64,000 nucleotides of DNA from Streptomyces sp. P9-A4. Lineage in GTDB: Bacteria; Actinomycetota; Actinomycetes; Streptomycetales; Streptomycetaceae. Positions 1 through 7,437 of the stretch are shown here, piece by piece. Where the stretch lies: the NCBI RefSeq assembly GCF_036634195.1, contig NZ_JAZIFY010000001.1:933501-997500 (forward strand). The letters run 5' to 3'. The position numbers and the translations under genes are program-made. Every line of letters starts with the position of its first letter. Position 1 is the first letter of the stretch. The notes under the pieces are model-generated. The model made no database searches, was not told where the DNA came from, and saw only the letters and a program-made list of their open reading frames with translations.

Positions 1-112
1 CCGACGCTGCCGCCCCTCAGCGGTCAGCCCACCCCCATCCGCATATCTCACACAACACGAGATACAGCCCGCACCCCAGGCCCATCAGGCACATCGACAA
101 AGATCACCCTGA

Positions 113-877
113 CGAGCCGAAGTCAGTATCTACCCGTCGTCGATCGACCTGTCCAGTCGCACCCTGCGATATCTGGCCGGACATCTCACCTCCCGGCGGC
201 AGGAGACCGGCACGCGGTGGCGACGACTGACACCAGGGCGCCAAGCCCTGCTCGCCCTCGCCCACCTGCGGTGTGGTGACACCTACGCCCAACTCGCCGC
301 CGGATTCGGTATCAAGATCGCGACCGCCTTCCGCTACATACGCGAGGCCGTCGACGTACTGGCCGCCCTCGCCCCGTCCCTGGCCGAGGCGATGAAGACG
401 ATCCAGATGAAGGCGTTCGTGATTCTGGACGGCACCCTGCTGCCGATCGACCGGATCGCCGCCGACACCCCGTACCACTCCGGGAAACACAAACGCCAGG
501 GCATGAACGTCCAGGTCCTCACCGACCCGTTCGGACGCCTGCTCTGGGCCTCGCCGGCTCTGCCCGGCTCGACTCACGACCTGACCGCCGCACGCCACCA
601 TGGGATCACCGAAGCCCTCGCCGAGGCGGACCTCAAATGCTGGGCGGACAAGGCGTACCAGGGAGCCGGCGGGCCTGTCCGGGTGCCCTTTCGCGGCCGT
701 CGCCTCAAGCGATGGAAGCGTCGTCACAACACCACCCACGCCAAGATCCGCTGCCTCGGCGAACGCACCATGGCCACCCTCAAGGGGTGGCGCCTCCTCC
801 GGAAGCTCCACTGCAGCACGAACCGGATCACGGACGTGGTGAAGGCGGTCGTCGTCCTTCACCACGCCTCAACGTGA
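113..877 (+). CDS. IS5-type transposase (DDE_Tnp_4 class), no canonical start
   Basis: The open frame runs from just after a TGA at 110 to TGA 875-877, about 254 codons. It carries an N-terminal helix-turn-helix-like part (LALAHLRCGDTYAQLAAGFG, then TAFRYIREAV). The DDE catalytic part follows: FVILDGTLLPIDR, SGKHKRQGMNVQVL, STHDLTAAR, ADKAYQGAG and GERTMATLKGW. This matches the full-length IS5/DDE_Tnp_4 transposases common in Streptomyces. No ATG, GTG or TTG occurs in frame before the ATG at 392, which would remove the DNA-binding half. Either the start has mutated or a rare CTG (for example 149) is used. The right end near 879-897 has no visible inverted partner on the left, so the IS is probably incomplete. 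The family is clear; activity is doubtful. Confidence 0.75.
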   Translation, partial: RAEVSIYPSSIDLSSRTLRYLAGHLTSRRQETGTRWRRLTPGRQALLALAHLRCGDTYAQLAAGFGIKIATAFRYIREAVDVLAALAPSLAEAMKTIQMKAFVILDGTLLPIDRIAADTPYHSGKHKRQGMNVQVLTDPFGRLLWASPALPGSTHDLTAARHHGITEALAEADLKCWADKAYQGAGGPVRVPFRGRRLKRWKRRHNTTHAKIRCLGERTMATLKGWRLLRKLHCSTNRITDVVKAVVVLHHAST

Positions 878-1238
878 GGTTGGAAAAGGCTCACTGACTC
901 AGATCACTAGTTCAACCACCGATGGCGGCATCGGTCACCGGGGCGTCCTCGGCCGGGCCAGGCGCCGAGGCCTTCCCAGTTCGACAGCTCCTGCTCGGTG
1001 GGGCGCGGGGCGCAGGGGGGCCGGCCGCCCGGCTCTGCCGGGCCGACCTCGGTGAGGACTTCTCCGGCCCGGCCCGTACACGCACTCTGAGTTTGCGGCC
1101 CCCGGGGCGGTCTGTGTCCGGAGGTTCCGGTGCCGTTCCCGGGGCGGGGTGCTGTCGCAGGGGCTCAGAGTGCGTGGGTCACCGGGGTGGCGGCGAGTCG
1201 CTCTTGGTGCGGGCTCGGGAGCCGGGTGGAGCCTCTGG
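878..1238. other. non-coding stretch between transposase and secreted protein
   Basis: These 361 bases have no convincing reading frame. The first 40 bases are probably the right flank of the insertion sequence, and the rest is GC-rich sequence downstream of the leftward secreted-protein gene. I see no strong hairpin. Confidence 0.5.
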
Positions 1239-1673
1239 TCAGCAGGACACCACGGCCGAGACGGTCGCGGTCGACGGGGGCCAGCCCCACTGGTTCACGG
1301 AGAAGTTGCCGGTGACCGTCGAGCCGCACGGCGCGGTGGTGACGACGCTGCCGACCGAGGTCGTGCCCGCCTGCACGAGCACGGTCGGGTTGATGGGCGC
1401 GATCGGGGCGCCGCCGACGACCGTGCCGGAGACCGTGAAGCCGACCTGCTGGGGCTGCCACCCGGAGTTGGTCGTGGCTGCGACCCCGTAGAAGCGGACC
1501 TGGTTGCCGGTCACCTCGACACAGGCCCTGGTGAGGAGGATCCCGGGCGCACCGGGGGTGCCGCAGGTGACGACGGCGCCGACCGGCCCGGTCGGCGCGG
1601 CGACGGCTTCCTGGCCGGTGGCCAGGGTAGCCAGGGTCGCAGCGGCGACCGCAACAGTGGCAAGACTCTTCAT
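1239..1673 (-). CDS. small secreted protein of unknown function
   Basis: A 144-residue protein with a signal peptide: MKSLATVAVAAATLATLATG, then an AVAAP cleavage region near residue 26. The start is the ATG at 1673, with an AGAGGG ribosome site about 8 bases upstream. The mature part is small, rich in Thr, Val and Gly, contains four Cys (two probable disulfides) and has hydrophobic alternating segments (FTVSGTVVGGAP, TGNFSVNQWGWPP) that suggest a beta-sandwich. I do not recognise a family. It is a single gene with transposase remnants on both sides, so it lies in a disturbed region. It probably acts outside the cell. Confidence 0.7.
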   Translation of the reverse strand: MKSLATVAVAAATLATLATGQEAVAAPTGPVGAVVTCGTPGAPGILLTRACVEVTGNQVRFYGVAATTNSGWQPQQVGFTVSGTVVGGAPIAPINPTVLVQAGTTSVGSVVTTAPCGSTVTGNFSVNQWGWPPSTATVSAVVSC

Positions 1674-2084
1674 GGGGTCCGTCCCTCTTCCGTTGCCCTC
1701 ATCTGAGAGCAATGTGAAATGTCACATACCTTGCGGGTAGATCATGGCAGTGCACCGAGGTGGGCGCGCCGGATTCCGAGGGGAAAGGTGTTCTTCTACT
1801 GGTTCCGGCCACCGAACGGCCTGAATGCCGTGTCAGTGGCCACGCAAGAAGCTGCCGCACTCGCACCGATGTCGGCGGCGAAGGACGTAGCCGAACTCAG
1901 ACGCGTTCCGGTGACGTGGCCGCCGGCCCGAGCGGTCGGCCTCCCGCGAGATCGGGAGGGTCTGGCCGCGCCGGCGAGTGGTGTGCATCGTGAAGTGGCA
2001 GGTCACGGGCCTGGTGCGATTCCGTGCCGGGGTGCTCGTGCCGGTCGCGCACGGCAGTCTGCCGGGCAGATCGTCGGGCAGGGA

Positions 2085-2600
2085 GTCTTCGCGGGTTCTG
2101 GCGCTCACCAGCACGCGGCGGGGGCCCGAAAGGAGGCTCCGCGACCCGGCCCCCGGTCCGTCCCGAGGCGGTCTGACCAGCAAGATCCCCCTCGCCTGTG
2201 AGGGCCGGGGCCGCCCGCTCGCCTTCGTCGTGACGGGTGGCAACACCAACGACTGCACCCGGTTCACCGCCATGATGGAAGCGATCCGGGTGCCCCGGAT
2301 CAGACCGGGACGACCCCGCATCAGGCCCGATCACGTCCTGGGAGGCAAGGGCTACAGCCAAAGAGCCTTCCGCACCTGGCTCCGCCGCCGTGTCATCCCG
2401 CACACGATTCCCGAGCGGGCCGACCAGGTCCGCAACCGGGCCCGACGAGGCAGCCGAGGAGGCCGCCCACCGGCCGCGAGGTCTACAAGCAGCGGCAACG
2501 TCGTGGGACGGTGCTTCAACCGGCTGAAGCAGTGGCGCGGTATTGCGACCCCGTACGACAAGACCGCCGAGTCCTTCGAAGCAGCCGTCACCCCCGGATA
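2085..2600 (+). pseudogene. decayed IS5-family transposase fragment
   Basis: Recognisable transposase pieces lie in successive frames. AHQHAAGARK is near 2103, then a frame change, then GLTSKIPLACEGRGRPLAF, VVTGGNTNDCTRFTAMMEAI, YSQRAFRTWLRRRVIPHTIP, a small deletion near 2475, and finally CFNRLKQWRGIATPYDKTAE. The order is that of IS5-group DDE enzymes. The upstream half (before about 2085) is missing or unreadable, and the frame runs into unrelated sequence after about 2600. The copy is therefore truncated at both ends and frameshifted. Confidence 0.75.
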
Positions 2601-2948
2601 CGACTTCCCTGATGACCTGGCCGACCTCCAGGTCCGCCTGCACCGCGCCCGCGCCGAGCACGAGGCACTGGCCCGGACCTTGCCGTGGTCGGTTGAACCG
2701 AGCCCGGCCGGGAAACCAAGATCCACGGGACGACCGGCGCGGTCGTCGAGCCGGGCCGCGAAGCGTCCCCCGGCTGCACCCCCGATCAGCTCGCGGAGGA
2801 CACCCGTCTGCGCACCCTGATCCTCGACCTCTCCGAGCAGGTCCTCACTCACCCGCACTGGGCGACGATCGAACGCGGCCCCGCCCTCGTCGACGCCCGG
2901 ACCGCGCTGAAGGCCACGGCCACGGCTACCGTCGCCGCCGCGGCCTAA
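2601..2948 (+). pseudogene. fragment of a conserved hypothetical gene
   Basis: Two reading-frame pieces join into one coherent protein if a single frameshift near 2700-2710 is allowed. The first has DDLADLQVRLHRARAEHEAL and LPWSVEP. The second has TPDQLAEDTRLRTLILDLS and VLTHPHWATIERGPALVDAR, ending at a stop at 2946-2948. The pattern resembles short Streptomyces hypothetical proteins with an N-terminal helical pair. It lacks a start and abuts the transposase remnant, so I read it as a gene broken by the insertion and then frameshifted. Confidence 0.5.
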
Positions 2949-2962
2949 ACCGGGACGGCCTT

Positions 2963-3320
2963 GCCTGACAAACATCTTGGACGGGTTCGCGTAGCCAGAG
3001 GATGAGTGCGGCAAGGTGGGCGTCAGCCTTGTAGCGGGCGGCGATCGGGCGGAACTGCTTGAGACGGTTAAAGCGGCGTTCGACCGCGTTGCGGGCCTTG
3101 TAGAGCCCGCTGTCGAAGGCCGATGGTCGGTCTGCCTCCGGCCTGTCCGCGCCGAAGACCGTTGGCCTTCTGCTCCGTTCGCTCCGGGCTCACTGCCCGG
3201 ATGCCCCGCCTGCGCGGGACCTGGCGGATGGCCTGGGACGAGTACACCTTGCCTGCGATGACCGCGTCAGGCCTGACGCGGGGGCCGCCCGACGCCAGCC
3301 AGGGGCGCCACACCACGGCC
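2963..3320 (-). pseudogene. second decayed IS5-family transposase, opposite strand
   Basis: The complement reads RVRPDAVIAGKVYSSQAIRQ, then RRRGIRAVSPERTEQKANG. After a frameshift near 3120 it continues YKARNAVERRFNRLKQF, then IAARYKADAHLAALILWLRE. These are the C-terminal DDE blocks of an IS5-group transposase, a different subtype from the other two copies nearby. The N-terminal half is absent. It is not functional. Confidence 0.75.
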
Positions 3321-3607
3321 GATACAGCTGCCGACCACGTCGGTGACAGGTATCGAGCTCAGGTGACAACTATCGCGCTCCGGCACAACAGCCACGGCCT
3401 TCCGGTCTGGCGCACCCCAGAGGCATAGAATCGAACATGTGAACGATGCAGCGGGGTGGGCTGCGCCGCTCACTCCCCCCGGACCTCCCGCGCCTCCTGG
3501 TCGTGGAGACCTACCAATCCGGGTCGTTGATGATCATCACGGGGCCGCCGAGCGCGCTTCCGGCCAAGGACGATCGACCGGCCTTGGAGGTCGCACGCCC
3601 GGACCGG

Positions 3608-4726
3608 TCACAGCCCGGGGATCCCGTTTCGCCGCATGTGCAGTTCGGAGCGGACGAGTTCGAGGAGACGGCCGGTCCAGTTGCGGCCGTGGCCGCCGTT
3701 CTCGCCCCAGAAGGCCGAGTTGATGTCGTCGTAGATCATGGTGGCGTCGTCCGTCGCGAGCAGGATCTCGGCCAGTTGGGGATGCTGGTCGTACTTGACA
3801 CGGAGCAGTCGGGTCATGACGGCGGCGCGGACGTGCTCCCAGCCCTCACGGCGAGCTGCCGCAGCCGCGAGTTCGCGTGCCGCGAATGCCGTGTCCGCCG
3901 CCGCGATCGCACTGCGGACCTCCGGCTGAGCGACCGACAGGGCCCAGTAGGCGTGGGCGACGGAGGGGTAGACGACCTCCCCGACGGTGAGCGGGGCCGG
4001 GTAGTCGTTGCGCAGTCCGCGGTGACCGGGATCGGACACCGCCTCGTTCGGATACGACTCGAAGAGGTGGATCGCCGGGGCGTAAGCGACCTCCGGTCCG
4101 TCTGCCGGGACGCGCTTTTCGTGCTGCGCACGCCAGTGGGCGCGCTCCTCGAAGTACGCGAGGGCCCTGTCGTACGCCTCCGATGAGACCGGCGGATCAC
4201 TCGGCACGTAGGTCCGACCGCCGGGCCCTGCCACCAGCACCCGCAGCGGCCAGTCCTTGCTGTCCATGTCGCCCAGCACGTAGCGGCGGTTGGAGGCCGG
4301 GACGGCCAGGAACGCGGTGTGTGCGGCGGCGCGGTTCTCCTCTGTCCGATCCGCGAGGAAGACGTCGACGGCGGCCAGGCAACGGTCGGTCGAGTCGGGC
4401 CGCTGGTTCAACTGGTCGATGGTGTCACGGACTTCGGCGACCACCAGTTCAGGGGTGAGCCAGCTCCGCGGCTCACTGAACTTCCAGCGCGCCAGATCGT
4501 GCGCGGATGCCTCGGCGCCGTCCGGGAGGGTGGTGGCCACCCGGCCGGTCCGCAGCTTCTCCTCGAACTCCTCGACGGTGACCAGGCCCCAGCAGTCGAT
4601 GAGTCCGTCGGCGTAGATGAACAAGTCGGTGAGGAAGTAGCTGCCGTTACGGATGAAGGCGTGCCGCCAGGTCCCGGGTATACGGACGCCGTCCGCGGTG
4701 CGATAGGTGATACGTCTGCCGATCAT
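3608..4726 (-). CDS. NADAR-domain protein
   Basis: A 372-residue protein started at the ATG at 4726 (MIGRRITYRTADGVRI). The C-terminal half (about 230-370) is a NADAR domain: the HAYWALSVAQPEVRSAI block, then KYDQHPQLAEILLATDDATM and FWGENGGHGRNWTGRLLE. NADAR proteins bind or cleave N-glycosidic substrates related to NAD/ADP-ribose. Members have been shown to remove ADP-ribose from guanine bases as antidotes to DarT-type toxins, and others act in riboflavin-intermediate clean-up. The N-terminal 200 residues are hydrophilic and I assign no function to them. No ADP-ribosyltransferase gene lies next to it. The frame stays open upstream to 5254, but that part has shadow composition. Confidence 0.8.
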   Translation of the reverse strand: MIGRRITYRTADGVRIPGTWRHAFIRNGSYFLTDLFIYADGLIDCWGLVTVEEFEEKLRTGRVATTLPDGAEASAHDLARWKFSEPRSWLTPELVVAEVRDTIDQLNQRPDSTDRCLAAVDVFLADRTEENRAAAHTAFLAVPASNRRYVLGDMDSKDWPLRVLVAGPGGRTYVPSDPPVSSEAYDRALAYFEERAHWRAQHEKRVPADGPEVAYAPAIHLFESYPNEAVSDPGHRGLRNDYPAPLTVGEVVYPSVAHAYWALSVAQPEVRSAIAAADTAFAARELAAAAARREGWEHVRAAVMTRLLRVKYDQHPQLAEILLATDDATMIYDDINSAFWGENGGHGRNWTGRLLELVRSELHMRRNGIPGL

Positions 4727-4848
4727 CCCGCGATTGTGCCGGAGCGACCGCGGAGCGGACCTTGATTTCCCGGGGGACGAACCGCAGCGAGGCCTGCGCC
4801 GCTCGGGAGGCCCCCCGCCCGCGCGGGTGCCCCGGGCGGGCTTCCGGG

Positions 4849-5154
4849 TCAGGCCGTCCGGCGGCGGCGGGCGCGGAGCAGGCGGGCGCCCTTCACCGCG
4901 TAGACGGCGGTCATGAGCGCGAGACCGGCGAGGCAGAGCCAGGCCCAGGATGCCGTCAGGAAGAGGCTCAGCATCAGACCGACGAACATGAGCAGGCTGC
5001 CGAGGGTGTCCAGCAGGTCGAAACGCCCTTGGGAGCGCAGCGCGGGGTCGGTGTCGCGCATCCGGCGGATGACGGGGACGAGGCCCACGGACTGGAGGGC
5101 CGTCAGGCCGAGCGCGATCCATACGAACCAGTCGGGTATGTCCACGGCGCGCAC
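4849..5154 (-). CDS. small integral membrane protein
   Basis: A 101-residue protein starting at GTG 5154 (an alternative GTG lies at 5145). Three hydrophobic segments are visible: WFVWIALGLTALQSVGLVPV, then TLGSLLMFVGLMLSLFLT, then AWLCLAGLALMTAVYAV. It ends in a basic tail (RLLRARRRRTA). I recognise no domain. It may form an operon with the leftward NADAR gene, 122 bases away, but no coupling is visible. Confidence 0.65.
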   Translation of the reverse strand: MRAVDIPDWFVWIALGLTALQSVGLVPVIRRMRDTDPALRSQGRFDLLDTLGSLLMFVGLMLSLFLTASWAWLCLAGLALMTAVYAVKGARLLRARRRRTA

Positions 5155-5324
5155 TGTACCGCCCGCCGATCGCTTCCGGCCTTCGGGTGAACAGAGCCTG
5201 GCGCCGCCCGGACCCGGTGCTCATCCGGCCAACGCCCCACGAGCGAGAGCACATTCGGGGTTGGCGTGCCGTCGAAGGGCCCCCACCGCCTCCGCCGCGC
5301 GGGCCCTTCCTCCTCGCGGCCGGC

Positions 5325-6977
5325 TCAGACCGGGATGCCCGGGCCCCAGTACGGGCCGTCGTGTTCGCGGACCTTGCCGTCGTCGTCGAGGACCACGAAG
5401 CGGTCGAAGGTGCGGGCGAACCAGCGGTCGTGGGTGACCGAGAGGACCGTGCCCTCGAAGAGTTCGAGCGCCGCCTCCAGGGCCTCGGCGCTGTGCAGGT
5501 CCAGGTTGTCCGTGGGTTCGTCGAGCAACAGCAGCGTGGCGCCCTGCAGTTCGAGCAGCAGGATCTGGAAGCGGGCCTGCTGGCCGCCGGACAGCGACTC
5601 GAAGGTCTGATCGGCCTGGGCCTGGAGTTCGTAGCGCCGCAGCGCGGACACCGCCCCGCCGCGTTCCCGGCCGTCCCGGTCCCCGTCGCCCCGGCCCAGG
5701 ATCTCCACCAGGGTGCGTCCGATCAGGTCGGGCCGCTGCTGGGTCTGCGCGAACCAGCCGGGCCGGACCCGCCCGCCGAGGCGGGCGGTGCCCGTGTGGG
5801 CGACCGGCTCGCCGTGCCGGTCCGGTTCGTGAAGCTCCAGATCGCTGCCGCCGGCCGCGAGCAGCCGCAGCAGATGGGACTTGCCGGTGCCGTTGGCGCC
5901 CAGCACCGCGACCCGCTCCCCGAAGAACACCTCCAGATCGAACGGCTTTGTAAGTCCCCGCAGTTCGAGACCCTCGCAGCGGACCGCGCGAAGTGCCGTA
6001 CGGTCGCCGCGCAGCCGCATGCGGACGTTCTGCTCCACCGGGCGCTCCGGCGGTGGGCCGGCCTCCTCGAAGCGGGCCAGCCGGGTCTGCGTCGCCCGGT
6101 ACTTCCCGGCCATCGACGCCGAGATCTTCGCCTGCTGCTGGAGGGTGCGGACCAGGTCCTTGAGCCGCTGGTGCTCCTCGGACCAGCGGCGGTGCAGCTC
6201 GTCGAGACGTTCAAGGCGCGCCGTACGGGCCTCGTGGTAGTCGCGGAAACCGCCGCCGTGCACCCAGACGCCCCCGGCCTCCAGGGTCAGCACCCGGGTG
6301 GCCGTCGCGGCGAGCAGTTCGCGGTCGTGGCTGACGTACAGCACGGTCTTCGGGGAGGCCGCCATGGTCTCCTCCAGCTGCCGCTTTCCCGGTACGTCGA
6401 GGTAGTTGTCCGGTTCGTCCAGGAGCAGCACCTGCGCACTGCCCCGGAACAGCGCCTCCAGGGCGAGCCGCTTCTGCTCTCCGCCGGAGAGGGTGCGCAG
6501 CTCACGGAACCGGGCCTGGTCGAAGGGCAGCCGGAGCGCGGCCTGGGTGACGAGGTCCCATTCGACCTCGGCGTCGTAGCCGCCGGCATCGCCCCACACG
6601 GACAGCGCTTCGGCATATCGGATCTGGACGGCCTCGCTGTCCGACTCCATCATGGCGAGTTCAGCACGTTCCATGTCCGAAAACGCTTGCCGCAATTCCG
6701 GCCGGGCGAGGGACACGAGGAATTCGTGCACCGTGGTCGAATCCCGCACCGAACCGATGAACTGGGGCATCACCCCCAGCCCGCCGACCACCCGGACGGT
6801 TCCGGATTCCGGCTTCAACTCGCCTGTGACCAGGCGCAACAACGTCGTCTTCCCCAGTCCGTTCGCACCGATCAGGGCTACCTTGTCGCCGTCCCCGACC
6901 CGGAAGGACGCATCGTGAAAAAGCATCCGACCGTCGGCCAACCAGTATTCAAGACCGGAAACCTCCAGAAATCCCAT
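5325..6977 (-). CDS. ABC-F family ATPase
   Basis: A 550-residue soluble protein with two ABC domains and no membrane segment. The first domain has Walker A GANGLGKTT (about 37-45), signature LSGGEQ and Walker B VLLLDEPDNYLD. The second has GANGTGKS, LSGGQQ and TLLLLDEPTDNLD. A basic, helical linker of about 80 residues (LHRRWSEEHQRLKDLVRTLQ onward) joins them. This is the ABC-F layout. These proteins act on the ribosome, as translation factors or as antibiotic-resistance proteins that dislodge bound drugs. The gene is transcribed divergently from the peptide cluster at 7188 and shares its 210-base control region, so a self-protection role is plausible but only inferred. The ATG at 6977 follows a purine-rich GGGTGGGAG site. 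Confidence 0.85.
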   Translation of the reverse strand: MGFLEVSGLEYWLADGRMLFHDASFRVGDGDKVALIGANGLGKTTLLRLVTGELKPESGTVRVVGGLGVMPQFIGSVRDSTTVHEFLVSLARPELRQAFSDMERAELAMMESDSEAVQIRYAEALSVWGDAGGYDAEVEWDLVTQAALRLPFDQARFRELRTLSGGEQKRLALEALFRGSAQVLLLDEPDNYLDVPGKRQLEETMAASPKTVLYVSHDRELLAATATRVLTLEAGGVWVHGGGFRDYHEARTARLERLDELHRRWSEEHQRLKDLVRTLQQQAKISASMAGKYRATQTRLARFEEAGPPPERPVEQNVRMRLRGDRTALRAVRCEGLELRGLTKPFDLEVFFGERVAVLGANGTGKSHLLRLLAAGGSDLELHEPDRHGEPVAHTGTARLGGRVRPGWFAQTQQRPDLIGRTLVEILGRGDGDRDGRERGGAVSALRRYELQAQADQTFESLSGGQQARFQILLLELQGATLLLLDEPTDNLDLHSAEALEAALELFEGTVLSVTHDRWFARTFDRFVVLDDDGKVREHDGPYWGPGIPV

Positions 6978-7187
6978 CGATCTCCCACCCCTCGCCGGCC
7001 GGTGTGACGCGTCTGAATCGGTTCAATCTCTCACGGCGGTCTTGAGCGAGAGAAATTGCCGTGACACCGTCGCCACCGACCGGCCGTTCGGGGCACCTCC
7101 CGTTCGGCTCGGCGACCACTGGGTGGTCGGAAACGGGCAACACCCGTGTTCCCGACCGCCCGTCCACTCGAAGAGAGGGGAAACACC
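6978..7187. promoter_or_regulatory. divergent control region of ABC-F gene and peptide operon
   Basis: This shared intergenic region contains several dyads. TCACGGC pairs with GCCGTGA around 7031-7064, and a tight hairpin has arms CGACCAC (7113-7119) and GTGGTCG (7123-7129). A GAGAGGGG ribosome-binding site at about 7173-7180 fixes the start of the precursor peptide at 7188. I cannot place -10/-35 boxes with confidence. Confidence 0.5.
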
Positions 7188-7337
7188 ATGGAGTCCAACG
7201 CTCAGCGTCCGGAGACCCAGGAGACCGCCGAACTGCACCAGGCGGACACGGCCGGCACGCCGGAGCTCGAGACCGACGGTCTCGTCTTCAAGCGTGAACT
7301 GCTCAACGAGTTCCTCGGCAACCGCGTCCGCAGCTGA
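7188..7337 (+). CDS. putative RiPP precursor peptide
   Basis: A 49-residue peptide with a strong Shine-Dalgarno site (GAGAGGGG, 8 bases before ATG 7188). Residues 1-30 form an acidic, Glu/Thr/Gln-rich leader (eight acidic residues, one Arg). Residues 32-49 are more hydrophobic and basic: LVFKRELLNEFLGNRVRS. There is no Cys, so lanthionine or thiol chemistry is excluded. The acidic leader, the short C-terminal segment and the position as first gene before modification enzymes, proteases and an exporter suggest a RiPP precursor, with the core probably within the last 6-15 residues. The strong hairpin just downstream would favour excess peptide over enzymes. I do not recognise the sequence, so assignment is by context. 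Confidence 0.7.
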   Translation: MESNAQRPETQETAELHQADTAGTPELETDGLVFKRELLNEFLGNRVRS

Positions 7338-7345
7338 TCACCGCC

Positions 7346-7383
7346 GCCGGGCCCCGGGACCGTACACGGCCCCGGGGCCCGGC
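7346..7383 (+). terminator. strong hairpin after precursor gene (attenuator)
   Basis: A perfect inverted repeat, GCCGGGCCCCGGG with its complement at 7371-7383 and a 12-base loop, starts 9 bases after the precursor stop. There is no T-tract. It probably terminates most transcripts or stabilises the precursor mRNA, so that downstream enzyme genes are expressed at a lower level. Confidence 0.65.
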
Positions 7384-7437
7384 CGGCCAGCCGAATCGCC
7401 CGGCGCACCGCCGGCAGCCGACCGACCGGGGGGAGCC

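Noticed and set aside
3608..5254. Extended 548-residue version of the NADAR protein
   Set aside because: The part upstream of the ATG at 4726 has no coherent protein pattern and overlaps a well-formed small membrane protein.
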